A stretch of 64,000 nt of DNA from Thauera sp. JM12B12. GTDB taxonomy: Bacteria; Pseudomonadota; Gammaproteobacteria; Burkholderiales; Rhodocyclaceae. A program made the translations under genes and the position numbers. Location of the stretch: NCBI RefSeq assembly GCF_039614725.1, contig NZ_CP154859.1:2728001-2792000 (forward strand), written 5' to 3'. The first letter of the stretch is position 1, and each line of letters opens with the position of its first letter. Below the pieces are notes generated by a model that saw only the letters and a program-made list of their open reading frames with translations, was not told the DNA's origin and ran no database searches. This document shows positions 37,481 to 45,899 of the stretch, piece after piece.

Positions 37481-37774
37481 ATGAAAGCAACCGAGAAACT
37501 TGATGTTCGTGAAATTCGCCGCAAGCTTGGCCTGAACCAGTCGCAGTTCTGGTCGAAAATCGGCGTGACCCAGAGCGGTGGTTCCCGCTACGAGAGCGGG
37601 CGCAATATCCCGCGTCCCGTTCAGGCCCTGTTGCGCCTGGTGCATGTCGAGCAGATCGACATCAACAAGGTCAAGCGCGAGGACGTCGACGTCGCCGAAT
37701 ACCTCAAGGCGACCAATCCCGAGCTCTACAAGACCCTCAAGAAGGAGGCACGCGCAAAGCGCAAGGAGCGCTGA
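37481..37774 (+). CDS. small XRE-type helix-turn-helix regulator
   Basis: 97 residues. Residues about 8-40 form the helix-turn-helix (VREIRRKLGLNQSQFWSKIG, then GGSRYESGRN), and the C-terminal tail is basic and rich in Lys. GAGG precedes the ATG; the longer frame from 37445 has no such support. No toxin gene adjoins it, so this is not an evident toxin-antitoxin unit. Target and signal are unknown. Confidence 0.85.
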   Translation: MKATEKLDVREIRRKLGLNQSQFWSKIGVTQSGGSRYESGRNIPRPVQALLRLVHVEQIDINKVKREDVDVAEYLKATNPELYKTLKKEARAKRKER

Positions 37775-37791
37775 GCGGATGCCGGGCAGCA

Positions 37792-38670
37792 TCAAGGGCT
37801 GACGCGTACCGTCAGCCCTTTTTTTCGGATGCGCTCGGCGATGGCCTCGAGTTCATCCAGGCTCAAGGGCGCCAGCCGCAGCGCCTCGGGTTGCATCGAC
37901 TGGCGGGCAATCCCGTACAACAGCACGCCTTTGAGTGCAGCGATACCGGCCGCCTCCAAAAGCGCCAGGTAGGCATCGATCTCGGCCGCTGTCGGCACCT
38001 CACCGTCCCAGCGGAACATGCAGGTCTGCACCCAGGTTGGACAGCGCTGCGCACAGCGTGCGAGGTTACGCGCAATCTGTGCGGGTTCGAGGCGCACACC
38101 GTTGATGCGTTCGACCGCATCGGCCGTACCGCCATCGACCTTGAACCACACCTCTCCCCCAGCCTCGCCCAGCAGGCGCACCCCCTCCTGCACGCGGTCC
38201 TGCGCCATCAGGCTGCCATTGGTGATCAGGCGCAGCGGCACGTCGACGGACGACAATCCGAACTCCGCCCGCAGGCGCACCGCGAGGGCCACCGCTTCAG
38301 GGAAGACGGCAGCGCTGGTGGGCTCGCCGTTGCCTGAGAACGCAATGTCGCGGATCACGCGAAGACCTTCGGGCACGTAACGCGCCATCCACCCGCCATG
38401 GATCAGGTCACCGAGGAAGCCGCGCAACTCGTCCTCCAGCCTGGCCAGATCGATCTCCGGCGCCTTGCCGCGCACGAGGTTGGGCACCTGGCAATACGCG
38501 CAATGCCAGTTGCAGGCGTTGTTGGGATTGAGGTTGATGCCGACCGACACCCCTCCTGCGCGTCGCGACAGCACCGGATAGACGTACGTGAGGCCCGCGA
38601 GATCACGATCGTGGTTGCGCGTGGTCAGCCCAACTGCACTGCCGGAAGCCGACGAACTGGAAGAATTCAT
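37792..38670 (-). CDS. radical SAM protein of unknown substrate
   Basis: 292 residues. The 4Fe-4S motif is CNWHCAYCQ (C-x3-C-x2-C), followed by DIAFSGNGEPT, the SAM-binding GGE-like segment, and LRLITNGSL. The pattern is MoaA/TYW1-like rather than that of QueE. An ATG at 38691 adds seven residues and is an alternative start. It is divergent from queD with about 85 bases between them, but a link to queuosine synthesis is only suggested by position. Confidence 0.82.
   Translation of the reverse strand: MNSSSSSASGSAVGLTTRNHDRDLAGLTYVYPVLSRRAGGVSVGINLNPNNACNWHCAYCQVPNLVRGKAPEIDLARLEDELRGFLGDLIHGGWMARYVPEGLRVIRDIAFSGNGEPTSAAVFPEAVALAVRLRAEFGLSSVDVPLRLITNGSLMAQDRVQEGVRLLGEAGGEVWFKVDGGTADAVERINGVRLEPAQIARNLARCAQRCPTWVQTCMFRWDGEVPTAAEIDAYLALLEAAGIAALKGVLLYGIARQSMQPEALRLAPLSLDELEAIAERIRKKGLTVRVSP
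37794..37825 (+). terminator. rho-independent terminator of the XRE gene
   Basis: GGGCTGACG and CGTCAGCCC form a nine-base-pair stem with a five-base loop followed by seven T. It lies inside the 3' coding end of the convergent radical SAM gene. Confidence 0.9.
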
Positions 38671-38724
38671 TTTCAGCTCAGATACTTGCAAAAAGCACGA
38701 CGTGGCTGGCGGACTGGGCGGTGC

Positions 38725-38730
38725 TATAAT
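38725..38730 (+). promoter_or_regulatory. -10 element upstream of queD
   Basis: A perfect TATAAT lies 26 bases before the queD ATG. No good -35 box is seen at the right distance. Confidence 0.6.
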
Positions 38731-38756
38731 CCGCGACCGCTCCAGAGAGACCCATC

Positions 38757-39200
38757 ATGCGCATCACCCGCCGCCTCGAATTCGACGCCGGTCACCGGAT
38801 TCCTGATCACGCCAGCCAGTGCCGCCACCTGCACGGCCACCGTTATGCGCTCGAGGTGACGCTCTCCGGCGAGATCATCAAGGCCGACGGTCTCCCGGTC
38901 AATGGAATGGTGATGGATTTCGCCGACGTCAAGCGCATCGCCAACGAGCTCGTGGTCGGCCAGTGGGACCACGCCTTCCTCGTGTATCGCGGCGACACCC
39001 TCGTCGCCGATTTTCTCGCCTCGGTGCCCGGACACAAGACCGTTGTGCTCGACGTCGTGCCCACGGCGGAAAACCTCGCGGCCGAGGCCTTCCGCATCCT
39101 CGACCCGGCCTACCGCGACACCTACGGCAACCACCTCCGCCTCGAGCGCGTGCGGCTCTACGAGACGCCGAACTGCTGGGCGGACGCGGTCCGCGCCTGA
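38757..39200 (+). CDS. queD: 6-carboxytetrahydropterin synthase
   Basis: 147 residues of the PTPS/QueD family. It makes 6-carboxytetrahydropterin from dihydroneopterin triphosphate in queuosine biosynthesis. Zinc ligands are the His in FDAGHRI and the HLHGH pair. The catalytic elements WDHAFLV and PTAENLA with a late ETPNCWA segment are present. The other queuosine genes are not adjacent. Confidence 0.93.
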   Translation: MRITRRLEFDAGHRIPDHASQCRHLHGHRYALEVTLSGEIIKADGLPVNGMVMDFADVKRIANELVVGQWDHAFLVYRGDTLVADFLASVPGHKTVVLDVVPTAENLAAEAFRILDPAYRDTYGNHLRLERVRLYETPNCWADAVRA

Positions 39201-39229
39201 GGCCAGGGCCCCGAGCCGGCCCGTAGCGC

Positions 39230-39862
39230 TCACCCCTTGCGCAAGGGCCAGGCCGGAAGTTTCCAGCCGAAGATCACCGCCAGCACCCGCAGGCCCGTGG
39301 CCGTGCAGATTCCCACCACCATGGACAGCTGCTGCGCCACGCCGATCGCGTTCGCGCCGAGGAACACGGCGCAACCGACGACCGCGCACAGCGTGTAGGG
39401 CCGGTGGTCGTAGTAGACCTTCGGGATCTGGTTGCATAGCACGTCGCGCGAAACGCCACCGAACACCGCGGTGATCGCGCCCATCAGGACCGCCACCAGT
39501 GGCGGCATGCCCGCCGCGCTCGCGATCGAGGCGCCCGAGATGGCGAACAGGCCCAGGCCGCATGCATCGGCAAACTCCATCGCATTCTCCGTCAGGCGAT
39601 GGCGAAACGTCTTGACCCAAAGCGGCGCGGTCACCACGAGTGCGATGACGAGCCAGACATACTCCTGGTTCTGGACCCAAAACAGCGGCCGCCGATCCAG
39701 CAGTACGTCGCGCACGGTACCGCCCCCGAATGCGCTGACGAAGGCGACCGAGAACACCCCGACGATGTCCATCCGCTTGCGGATCGCCTCGAGCAGCCCG
39801 GACATCGCGAATGCGAGCGTTCCTCCGACCTCGATGACCAGCAGGATTGTTTGAAACTTCAT
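39230..39862 (-). CDS. UPF0126/TRIC-like membrane protein (YicG family)
   Basis: 210 residues with seven membrane segments in two repeats. Each repeat has the glycine-rich motif (AFGGGTVRDVLL and VFGGVSRDVLC). The family resembles trimeric intracellular cation channels; amino acid transport has also been proposed for relatives. It converges with queD. Confidence 0.9.
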   Translation of the reverse strand: MKFQTILLVIEVGGTLAFAMSGLLEAIRKRMDIVGVFSVAFVSAFGGGTVRDVLLDRRPLFWVQNQEYVWLVIALVVTAPLWVKTFRHRLTENAMEFADACGLGLFAISGASIASAAGMPPLVAVLMGAITAVFGGVSRDVLCNQIPKVYYDHRPYTLCAVVGCAVFLGANAIGVAQQLSMVVGICTATGLRVLAVIFGWKLPAWPLRKG

Positions 39863-40014
39863 TTTTTCAGCACCGAAAGATCAAGCGCGCACCCAGGCGC
39901 TGCGACAGAGACGGCAGGGTCAGCGCACGGCCTCACGGACACCGCATGTGGCTGACAAGCGAAAAAGCGGCACGCCTCGCGCCGCGAGGCATGCCGCCGG
40001 ACCTTATACAGGAC

Positions 40015-41172
40015 TTACTCGAGGAAGTGCTCGGTCACTGCAACCCAGTAGGCTGCCCCGATCGGCAGGTTGCGATCGTCGAAGTCGTACATCGGGTGAT
40101 GCACCATCGGCGTGTCGCCGTTGCCGATGAAGCAGTAGGTGCCCGGCTTCCGCTGCGCGTAGTAGGCGAAGTCCTCGCTGCCCATGAAGGTGGGCCCGGG
40201 CATCACCACCTGGTCTTCGCCGAGTCGCGCACGCGCGACCTCCGCGCATTCGACGGTCTGGTCGGGTTCATTCACCAACACGGCCCCGGGGGCGCCTTCG
40301 CGAATCTCGTAGCTCACCCCGAAGGACAGGGCCTGGGCCGCCGTGATCGACTTGACCTTGTCCAGCACCAGCTTGCGCGTTTCCGGGGCACTGCTGCGGA
40401 TGCTCAGGCGTAGGGTTGCGGTCTGCGGGATCACATTGCCCGCATCGCCGGCCAGGAACGCGCCCACCGACACCACCGCGGAATCCTTGGCACCGACATT
40501 GCGCGACACGATGGTCTGCAGCGCCATCACCAGCGATGCGCCGGCAACAACGGGATCGATGCTCTTCTCGGGCATCGATCCGTGGCTGCCTTTGCCGGTG
40601 AGCACGATTTCCCAGTTATCGACCGCCGCCATGATCGGACCCGCGGTGAAGTACAGCTTGCCGCGCTCGAGCCCGGGCATGTTGTGCATGCCGAACACCG
40701 CATCCATCGGAAAGCGCTCGAACAGGCCATCCTCGATCATGGCGACCGCGCCGCCCATGATCTCCTCCGCAGGCTGGAAGATCAGGTTGACCGTGCCGTT
40801 GAACGCGCGGGTGCGGGCCAGGTACCGGGCCGCGCCGAGCAGCATCGCGCTGTGCCCATCGTGGCCGCACGTGTGCGACCTGCCTTCGACGGTGCTCTTG
40901 TGATCGCTGTCGATCATCTCCTGCACCGCGAGCGCATCCGTGTCCGCGCGCAGGCCGATCGACTTCGTCCCGTCGCCGCAACGCATGCGGGCGACCACGC
41001 CCGTCCTGCCGATGCCTTCGCTGACCTCGTAGCCCCAGCCGCGCAGCAGCTCGGCGATGTAGTGCGCCGTGCCGTGCTCGTCGAAGGCAAGCTCAGGGTG
41101 GCGGTGCATGTGATGCCGCCAGGCCTTCATCTGCTCCTGGTCGGACGACAGTGCATTCAAAAGCGTGTCCAT
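40015..41172 (-). CDS. M20-family amidohydrolase (aminoacylase/hippurate hydrolase-like)
   Basis: 385 residues. Zinc-site motifs are SHTCGHDGHSAML, QPAEEIMGG with the catalytic Glu pair, FGMHNMPG and a C-terminal FMGSEDFAYYAQ. The family cleaves N-acyl amino acids or aminobenzoyl-glutamate. It lies downstream of an MFS gene in the same direction (145-base gap), with a divergent LysR gene beyond, a layout similar to abg-type utilisation clusters. Confidence 0.9.
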   Translation of the reverse strand: MDTLLNALSSDQEQMKAWRHHMHRHPELAFDEHGTAHYIAELLRGWGYEVSEGIGRTGVVARMRCGDGTKSIGLRADTDALAVQEMIDSDHKSTVEGRSHTCGHDGHSAMLLGAARYLARTRAFNGTVNLIFQPAEEIMGGAVAMIEDGLFERFPMDAVFGMHNMPGLERGKLYFTAGPIMAAVDNWEIVLTGKGSHGSMPEKSIDPVVAGASLVMALQTIVSRNVGAKDSAVVSVGAFLAGDAGNVIPQTATLRLSIRSSAPETRKLVLDKVKSITAAQALSFGVSYEIREGAPGAVLVNEPDQTVECAEVARARLGEDQVVMPGPTFMGSEDFAYYAQRKPGTYCFIGNGDTPMVHHPMYDFDDRNLPIGAAYWVAVTEHFLE

Positions 41173-41316
41173 GATGACTCCTAGAAATCTGATGGCGTGT
41201 TTCGGGAAACCCGGCCGCGCGGTAAGAGCACGCCCGGCCCGGGCTTGTCTCGGTCGAGCGCCTGCGCAATCGCTGCGGGCGCTCGACCTGGTGTGGCGCG
41301 TTTGGGCGCCGCGGCG

Positions 41317-42786
41317 TCAGCCAGCCTTCTTCGGCGCCACCTTCGGGACGGTGAGCATGATCGAGAGGATCGCCACGGCCACCATGAAGACGTTGAACAT
41401 CAGGGCGATGATCGCGGCCTCGCGCACGGCCAGGTTGTCCTGGCGACCGACGAAGGTGATCACGCCGGCGAGCCAGGAGACGCTCTCGGGGTTCGCGCTG
41501 AGCGCGGTGAAGATCGCCGCCGAGATCGCCACGCCGAAGGCCGCACCGAGCGAGGAGGCCATCTTGTAGATGCCGGCACCGGAACCGGCCTGGGCAGCGG
41601 GCAGGCTGGAGAGCGCGGCATCGGTCGAGGGGGTGGCATAGAACGCGAGGCCGACACCGAACAGCGTGTAGCCGATCATCGCGAGGACCTTGTAGTCGGC
41701 GAGCAGCAGGTTGGCCGGCGACAGCAGGATGATGGACAGGCCGGTGATCAGGCAGCCCCAGATCATCGGCTTGCGCGCACCGAAGCGTTGCAGCAGCTTC
41801 TCGCCGACGCGGATGAAGGCGATGATCGCCACCGCGTACCCCAGGGTCAGCGCGCCAGCCTGCTGGGCCGTCATGTCGCCACCGAGCTGGACCAGTTGCA
41901 GCGACACGAGCAGGGTGCCGGCGACGCCGTTGAGGAGGAAGTTCGAGATGGTGGCGCCGGTGTAGGTCGGGTTCTGGAACAGCTTGAAATCGACGAAAGG
42001 CTGGCCGGAGGTGTGCTCGATGCGGAAGAAGAGCGAACCGAACACGATCACGACCGCGATCAGGCTCAGGATCAGCGGACTGGTCCAGCCCATCTTGTTG
42101 CCCTGGGTGACGACGATCTGCAGCGCGACCATGGTGATCATGAAGGTCAGAACGCCGGCAAGGTCGAACTTGTACGCACCCTTGGTCTCCGCCTTGCTTT
42201 CCGGCGTGCCCTTCATCATCAGCAGGCCGATGATGGCGACGACGATCGAGGCGAAGAAGATGTAGCGCCAGCCGAAGTTCTGCGTGACCAGGCCGCCGAA
42301 CAGCGAGCACACGCCCGAACCGCCCCAGGAACCGATCGACCACAGGCTGACCGCGCGCTGGCGCGCCGGGCCGTCCCAGTAGGTCTTAACGAGCGCCAGG
42401 CTGGCGGGCATGATGCAGGCCGCCGACACGCCCTGCAGCGCACGACCGACCAGCAGGAAGGCCGTGGCCATGCTGCCGGTGGGGGCGATGGCGATCAGCA
42501 GCGAACCGATGATGCTGAGATAGAAGCCGATCTGCACGGTCTTGACGCGGCCGACGCGGTCGGCGAGACCACCGATGACCACGATGAAGATGCCCGAGAA
42601 CAGCGCCGTGATGGCCACCGCGATGTTCATCATGCTGGCATCCAGGCCGAGGTCCTTCTGCATCGCCGGCGCGATGTTCAGGGTGGTCTGCGCGAAGAGC
42701 CAGAACGTGATGACGCCGAGGATGATTCCGTACAGTAGCTTGTCGTTACCTTGATACGTCGTAGGTGTACCCGCAATCGCTGTCAT
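41317..42786 (-). CDS. MFS transporter (DHA2, 14-segment type)
   Basis: 489 residues with about 14 membrane segments. Motif A is GGLADRVGRVKT, and the segment-five proline/glycine motif is WRYIFFASIVVAIIG. It is of the QacA/EmrB type, usually proton-driven export, though uptake is possible here since the neighbour is a catabolic hydrolase. It is divergent from the LysR gene at 43009. Confidence 0.9.
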   Translation of the reverse strand: MTAIAGTPTTYQGNDKLLYGIILGVITFWLFAQTTLNIAPAMQKDLGLDASMMNIAVAITALFSGIFIVVIGGLADRVGRVKTVQIGFYLSIIGSLLIAIAPTGSMATAFLLVGRALQGVSAACIMPASLALVKTYWDGPARQRAVSLWSIGSWGGSGVCSLFGGLVTQNFGWRYIFFASIVVAIIGLLMMKGTPESKAETKGAYKFDLAGVLTFMITMVALQIVVTQGNKMGWTSPLILSLIAVVIVFGSLFFRIEHTSGQPFVDFKLFQNPTYTGATISNFLLNGVAGTLLVSLQLVQLGGDMTAQQAGALTLGYAVAIIAFIRVGEKLLQRFGARKPMIWGCLITGLSIILLSPANLLLADYKVLAMIGYTLFGVGLAFYATPSTDAALSSLPAAQAGSGAGIYKMASSLGAAFGVAISAAIFTALSANPESVSWLAGVITFVGRQDNLAVREAAIIALMFNVFMVAVAILSIMLTVPKVAPKKAG

Positions 42787-43008
42787 GGTGATCTCCTAAA
42801 GGCAGCGGGTTGATCGATATCTGCCCCGCCATCCTAGGGATTCCCCTACAAAACATAAGGCATTCCGTTTTCCGCGATGACCACCGCCCGGAATCGCCCC
42901 GAATCACTTATCGAGCCCCACCGGATCGTTTATGGAGGCGATTGAACCCGCTCGCGGAAGGCGCTACCTTGCGCGGGCCACGCCCCGAGGCGAACCCCGA
43001 GCGACCCG

Positions 43009-43899
43009 ATGAAAGACCACCAACTCCGAGCACTCGTACACGTCGCCGAGAGCAGCTCGATCCGTGCCGCCGCACGCGCCATGAACCTGAGCCAGAGCGC
43101 CCTGACCAAGGCGCTGCGCGAACTCGAGGACGACGTGGGCGCGCAGCTGCTGACCCGCAGCTACAAGGGCATCGAATTCACCGCCGCGGGCGCGCTGCTG
43201 CTCAGCCATGCGCGGCTGGCGCTGTCGATCCTGGACAAGGCGGTCGAGGAAGTGCGCCTGCTGCACGGCGGCCCTGGCTCGCGGGTGGTGATCGCGGTGA
43301 CGCCCATGGTGGGCGCAACGGTGCTGCCGCGGGTGTTGCGCGAGTACGAGGCGCTGCAACCCGAGACCGAGGTCCATCTCACCGAGGGACTTCTCACCCA
43401 GGTGCTGCCCGACCTGATCGAAGGCCGCCTGGACTTCGCGATCGCGGTCGCCGACGCCGCCGACCTGCCCTACGAGATCGTGTTCGAGCCCCTCGGACCG
43501 GCAGACGCCGTGCTCGCCGTGCGTGAGGGCCACCCGCTCGCCGGGGCGACGACCTGGGCCGAGCTGAAGGACGCGAAGTGGGTGATGAACCTGAGCCCCG
43601 GCAGCCTGGGCGGCACCCTGCTCGCCTGGCTGGGCGAGCAGGGTCTGCCGCCGCCGCAACACATGATCCGCTGTGCGTCGACCATGCTGATGCTCGAATT
43701 GATGCAGCGCACGGACTGCATCGGCATCGGCCCCGAGCGCCTGTTCAGGGACAGGCTGGTCGGCCACGGCATCCAGTGCCTCAAGGTGGCGCCGCTGCCG
43801 CCGCCGATGGACTTCGGCATCCTGCGTCTGCGCGGCGTGCCGCTTTCGGTGGCAGCGAAGCCGATGGCGACGCTGTTCGCGCGCTACCTGTCGAGCTGA
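43009..43899 (+). CDS. LysR-family transcriptional regulator
   Basis: 296 residues. The helix-turn-helix is SIRAAARAMNLSQSALTKALRELE, followed by the effector-binding domain. The intergenic region of 222 bases toward the MFS gene is the probable control region of both. It most likely regulates the MFS/M20 pair. Confidence 0.9.
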   Translation: MKDHQLRALVHVAESSSIRAAARAMNLSQSALTKALRELEDDVGAQLLTRSYKGIEFTAAGALLLSHARLALSILDKAVEEVRLLHGGPGSRVVIAVTPMVGATVLPRVLREYEALQPETEVHLTEGLLTQVLPDLIEGRLDFAIAVADAADLPYEIVFEPLGPADAVLAVREGHPLAGATTWAELKDAKWVMNLSPGSLGGTLLAWLGEQGLPPPQHMIRCASTMLMLELMQRTDCIGIGPERLFRDRLVGHGIQCLKVAPLPPPMDFGILRLRGVPLSVAAKPMATLFARYLSS

Positions 43900-44006
43900 G
43901 GGCGGCCGCGGCGGACATCACGCGCCGCGCCGGGGCTGAACCGGGACGGTCGCAGGGCGGCACCGATCGAGCCGCCCTGCCCGCCCTTTCCGCTGCCGGA
44001 GAGACT

Positions 44007-45188
44007 TCAGACTGCGTAGCGGCGCAGGCGCAGCGAGAACTCCTGCAACTGCCGGATGCCGCTCTGCTCGGCACGCGCGATCCAGTCCTGCAACTGGGCG
44101 AGCAACTGCTCGCGGCTGGCGTTGGAACGCGCCCAGATGGCGGCGAGCTCCTCGCGCATCGACAGCACGGTGGCGAGCGCCGGGCTCTGCTTCACCACCA
44201 CCTCGAGCTGCTGCTTCTGCTCGGCCTGCAGGCCGCCGACGTCGCCCGACAGCACCCAGCGCCGCAGCGCCCGCACGTCCAGCGCCGGGCCATGCGCCGC
44301 CTTCAGCCGCCGCGCCTCCTCGGCGCACACCTGCCTGAGCGAGCGCACGTAGCGCGTCATCACGTCGTAGCGGTGGGTGACGATGGCCTGCAGGGTGTCG
44401 AAGTCGGGCACCGCCTTGGCCTCGACGAACCTGGGCTGCGGGATGGTCTTCTTGACCTTGGCCAGGCCAAGGATCTCGAGGGTGCGGATGTACATCCAGC
44501 CGATGTCGAACTCGTACCACTTCGACGACAGCTTGGCCGAGGTGGCGAAGCTGTGGTGGTTGTTGTGCAGTTCCTCGCCGCCGATCAGGATGCCCCAGGG
44601 CGAGATGTTGCGCGAGGCATCGACGCAGTCGTAGTTGCGATAGCCCCAGAAGTGGCCGATGCCGTTGATCACCCCGGCAGCCCAGAACGGGATCCACACC
44701 ATCTGCACGGCCCAGATGGTGAGGCCGAGGGCACCGAAGGCGATCACGTCGATGACGAGCATGATCGAGACGCCGAGCACGGAATGCCGATACACGTTGC
44801 GCTCGAGCCAGTCATCGGGCGTGCCGTGGCCGTAGCGGTCCAGGGTCTCCTGATTCTTCGCCTCGGCACGGTAGAGCTCCGCCCCTTGCCAGAGCACCTT
44901 GCGGATGCCGCGCGTCTGCGGGCTGTGCGGATCGTCTTCGGTCTCGCACTTGGCGTGGTGCTTGCGGTGGATCGCCGCCCATTCCTTGGTGACCATGCCG
45001 GTGGTGAGCCACAGCCAGAGGCGGAAGAAGTGGCTCGGAAGCGGATGCAGGTCGAGCGCCCGGTGCGCCTGGTGGCGGTGCAGGAAGATCGTGACTGCGG
45101 CGATCGTGATGTGGGTGAGAACGAGGGCCACGACGACGTAGCCCCACCAGGGGAGATCGAACAACCCGGTGTACATGCGAATGGACAT
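44007..45188 (-). CDS. membrane fatty acid desaturase (delta-9 type)
   Basis: 393 residues. The three histidine boxes of the di-iron site are HRHQAH, HRKHHA and HNNHHS, with four membrane segments between them. The C-terminal 100 residues form a helical extension beyond the catalytic domain. It introduces double bonds into acyl chains of lipids or acyl-CoA. An in-frame ATG four codons into the gene is an alternative start. Confidence 0.92.
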   Translation of the reverse strand: MSIRMYTGLFDLPWWGYVVVALVLTHITIAAVTIFLHRHQAHRALDLHPLPSHFFRLWLWLTTGMVTKEWAAIHRKHHAKCETEDDPHSPQTRGIRKVLWQGAELYRAEAKNQETLDRYGHGTPDDWLERNVYRHSVLGVSIMLVIDVIAFGALGLTIWAVQMVWIPFWAAGVINGIGHFWGYRNYDCVDASRNISPWGILIGGEELHNNHHSFATSAKLSSKWYEFDIGWMYIRTLEILGLAKVKKTIPQPRFVEAKAVPDFDTLQAIVTHRYDVMTRYVRSLRQVCAEEARRLKAAHGPALDVRALRRWVLSGDVGGLQAEQKQQLEVVVKQSPALATVLSMREELAAIWARSNASREQLLAQLQDWIARAEQSGIRQLQEFSLRLRRYAV

Positions 45189-45298
45189 CCTTCAGAAAGA
45201 GGGCCCGGTGATTCTACGCCAGCCTGCGCCCCGAGCCCGACGGCAGGCTGTGGTGAGACGCCTCGCACGGGATGACGTTCAACACCGTGCGAAGGATT

Positions 45299-45871
45299 TC
45301 AAGGCCGCCAGGGCAATGCCGCGACCGGCGTTGCCTCGGCGCGATGGCGCAGCCAGTTGTCCCGGTAGGCGCGCGCGAGCGCGCACTGCCCGCGCACGAT
45401 GAGCACATTCTCGGCGTTGCGGTTGTTTGCGGACCAGGTGAAGTTGTACGAACCGGTAAGCACCGCGCAGGACGGCCCCTCGGCATCGACGATGAGGACC
45501 TTGTTGTGGGCGGCACGGTACTTCGTCTCGAAGGCCACCGGCACGCCGCCGGCGAGCAGGCGCGGGATGGCGTTGCCCTTCTCGCGCGCGTTCATCTGCG
45601 CATCGGCGAGCACCTCAACCTTCACCCCGCGGCGGTGCGCCGCCACCATGGCGTCGGCGATCTTGCGGCTGGTGAAGACGTAGGCCTGGACCTTCAGGCT
45701 CCTGCGCGCGCCGGCGATGAGCCGGATCAGCACCTGCTCGGTGTCGTCACGCGGCGAGAACGCGACCTCGATCTCGCCCTCGCCGGCAAAGCGCTGGCTG
45801 GCCTGCGCCGGCGCGAGCGTCGCCCCGACGAAGAGCGCTGCCAGCGACGCTACCAACGCGACCCTGCGCAC
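45299..45871 (-). CDS. secreted phospholipase D-like nuclease (single HKD motif)
   Basis: 190 residues if it starts at the GTG at 45871, which gives a clean signal peptide (RRVALVASLAALFVGATLAPAQA). An earlier GTG at 45907 overlapping the rsmB stop is possible. One HKD motif is present (HNKVLIVDAEGPSCAVLTGS), as in Nuc-type enzymes that work as dimers and cleave phosphodiesters of DNA or lipids in the periplasm. It is downstream of the RsmB-like gene and probably co-transcribed. Confidence 0.8.
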   Translation of the reverse strand: MRRVALVASLAALFVGATLAPAQASQRFAGEGEIEVAFSPRDDTEQVLIRLIAGARRSLKVQAYVFTSRKIADAMVAAHRRGVKVEVLADAQMNAREKGNAIPRLLAGGVPVAFETKYRAAHNKVLIVDAEGPSCAVLTGSYNFTWSANNRNAENVLIVRGQCALARAYRDNWLRHRAEATPVAALPWRP

Positions 45872-45899
45872 TGCCGGCGCCGGCCTGCCCTGCCCGCGC

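Noticed and set aside
37481..37774. XRE gene as antitoxin of a toxin-antitoxin pair
   Set aside because: No small toxin-like gene lies beside it on either side; the neighbours are a tRNA gene and a radical SAM gene.
37792..38670. Radical SAM gene as queE next to queD
   Set aside because: Its length, N-terminal extension and motifs after the Cys cluster fit MoaA/TYW1-like proteins better than QueE.
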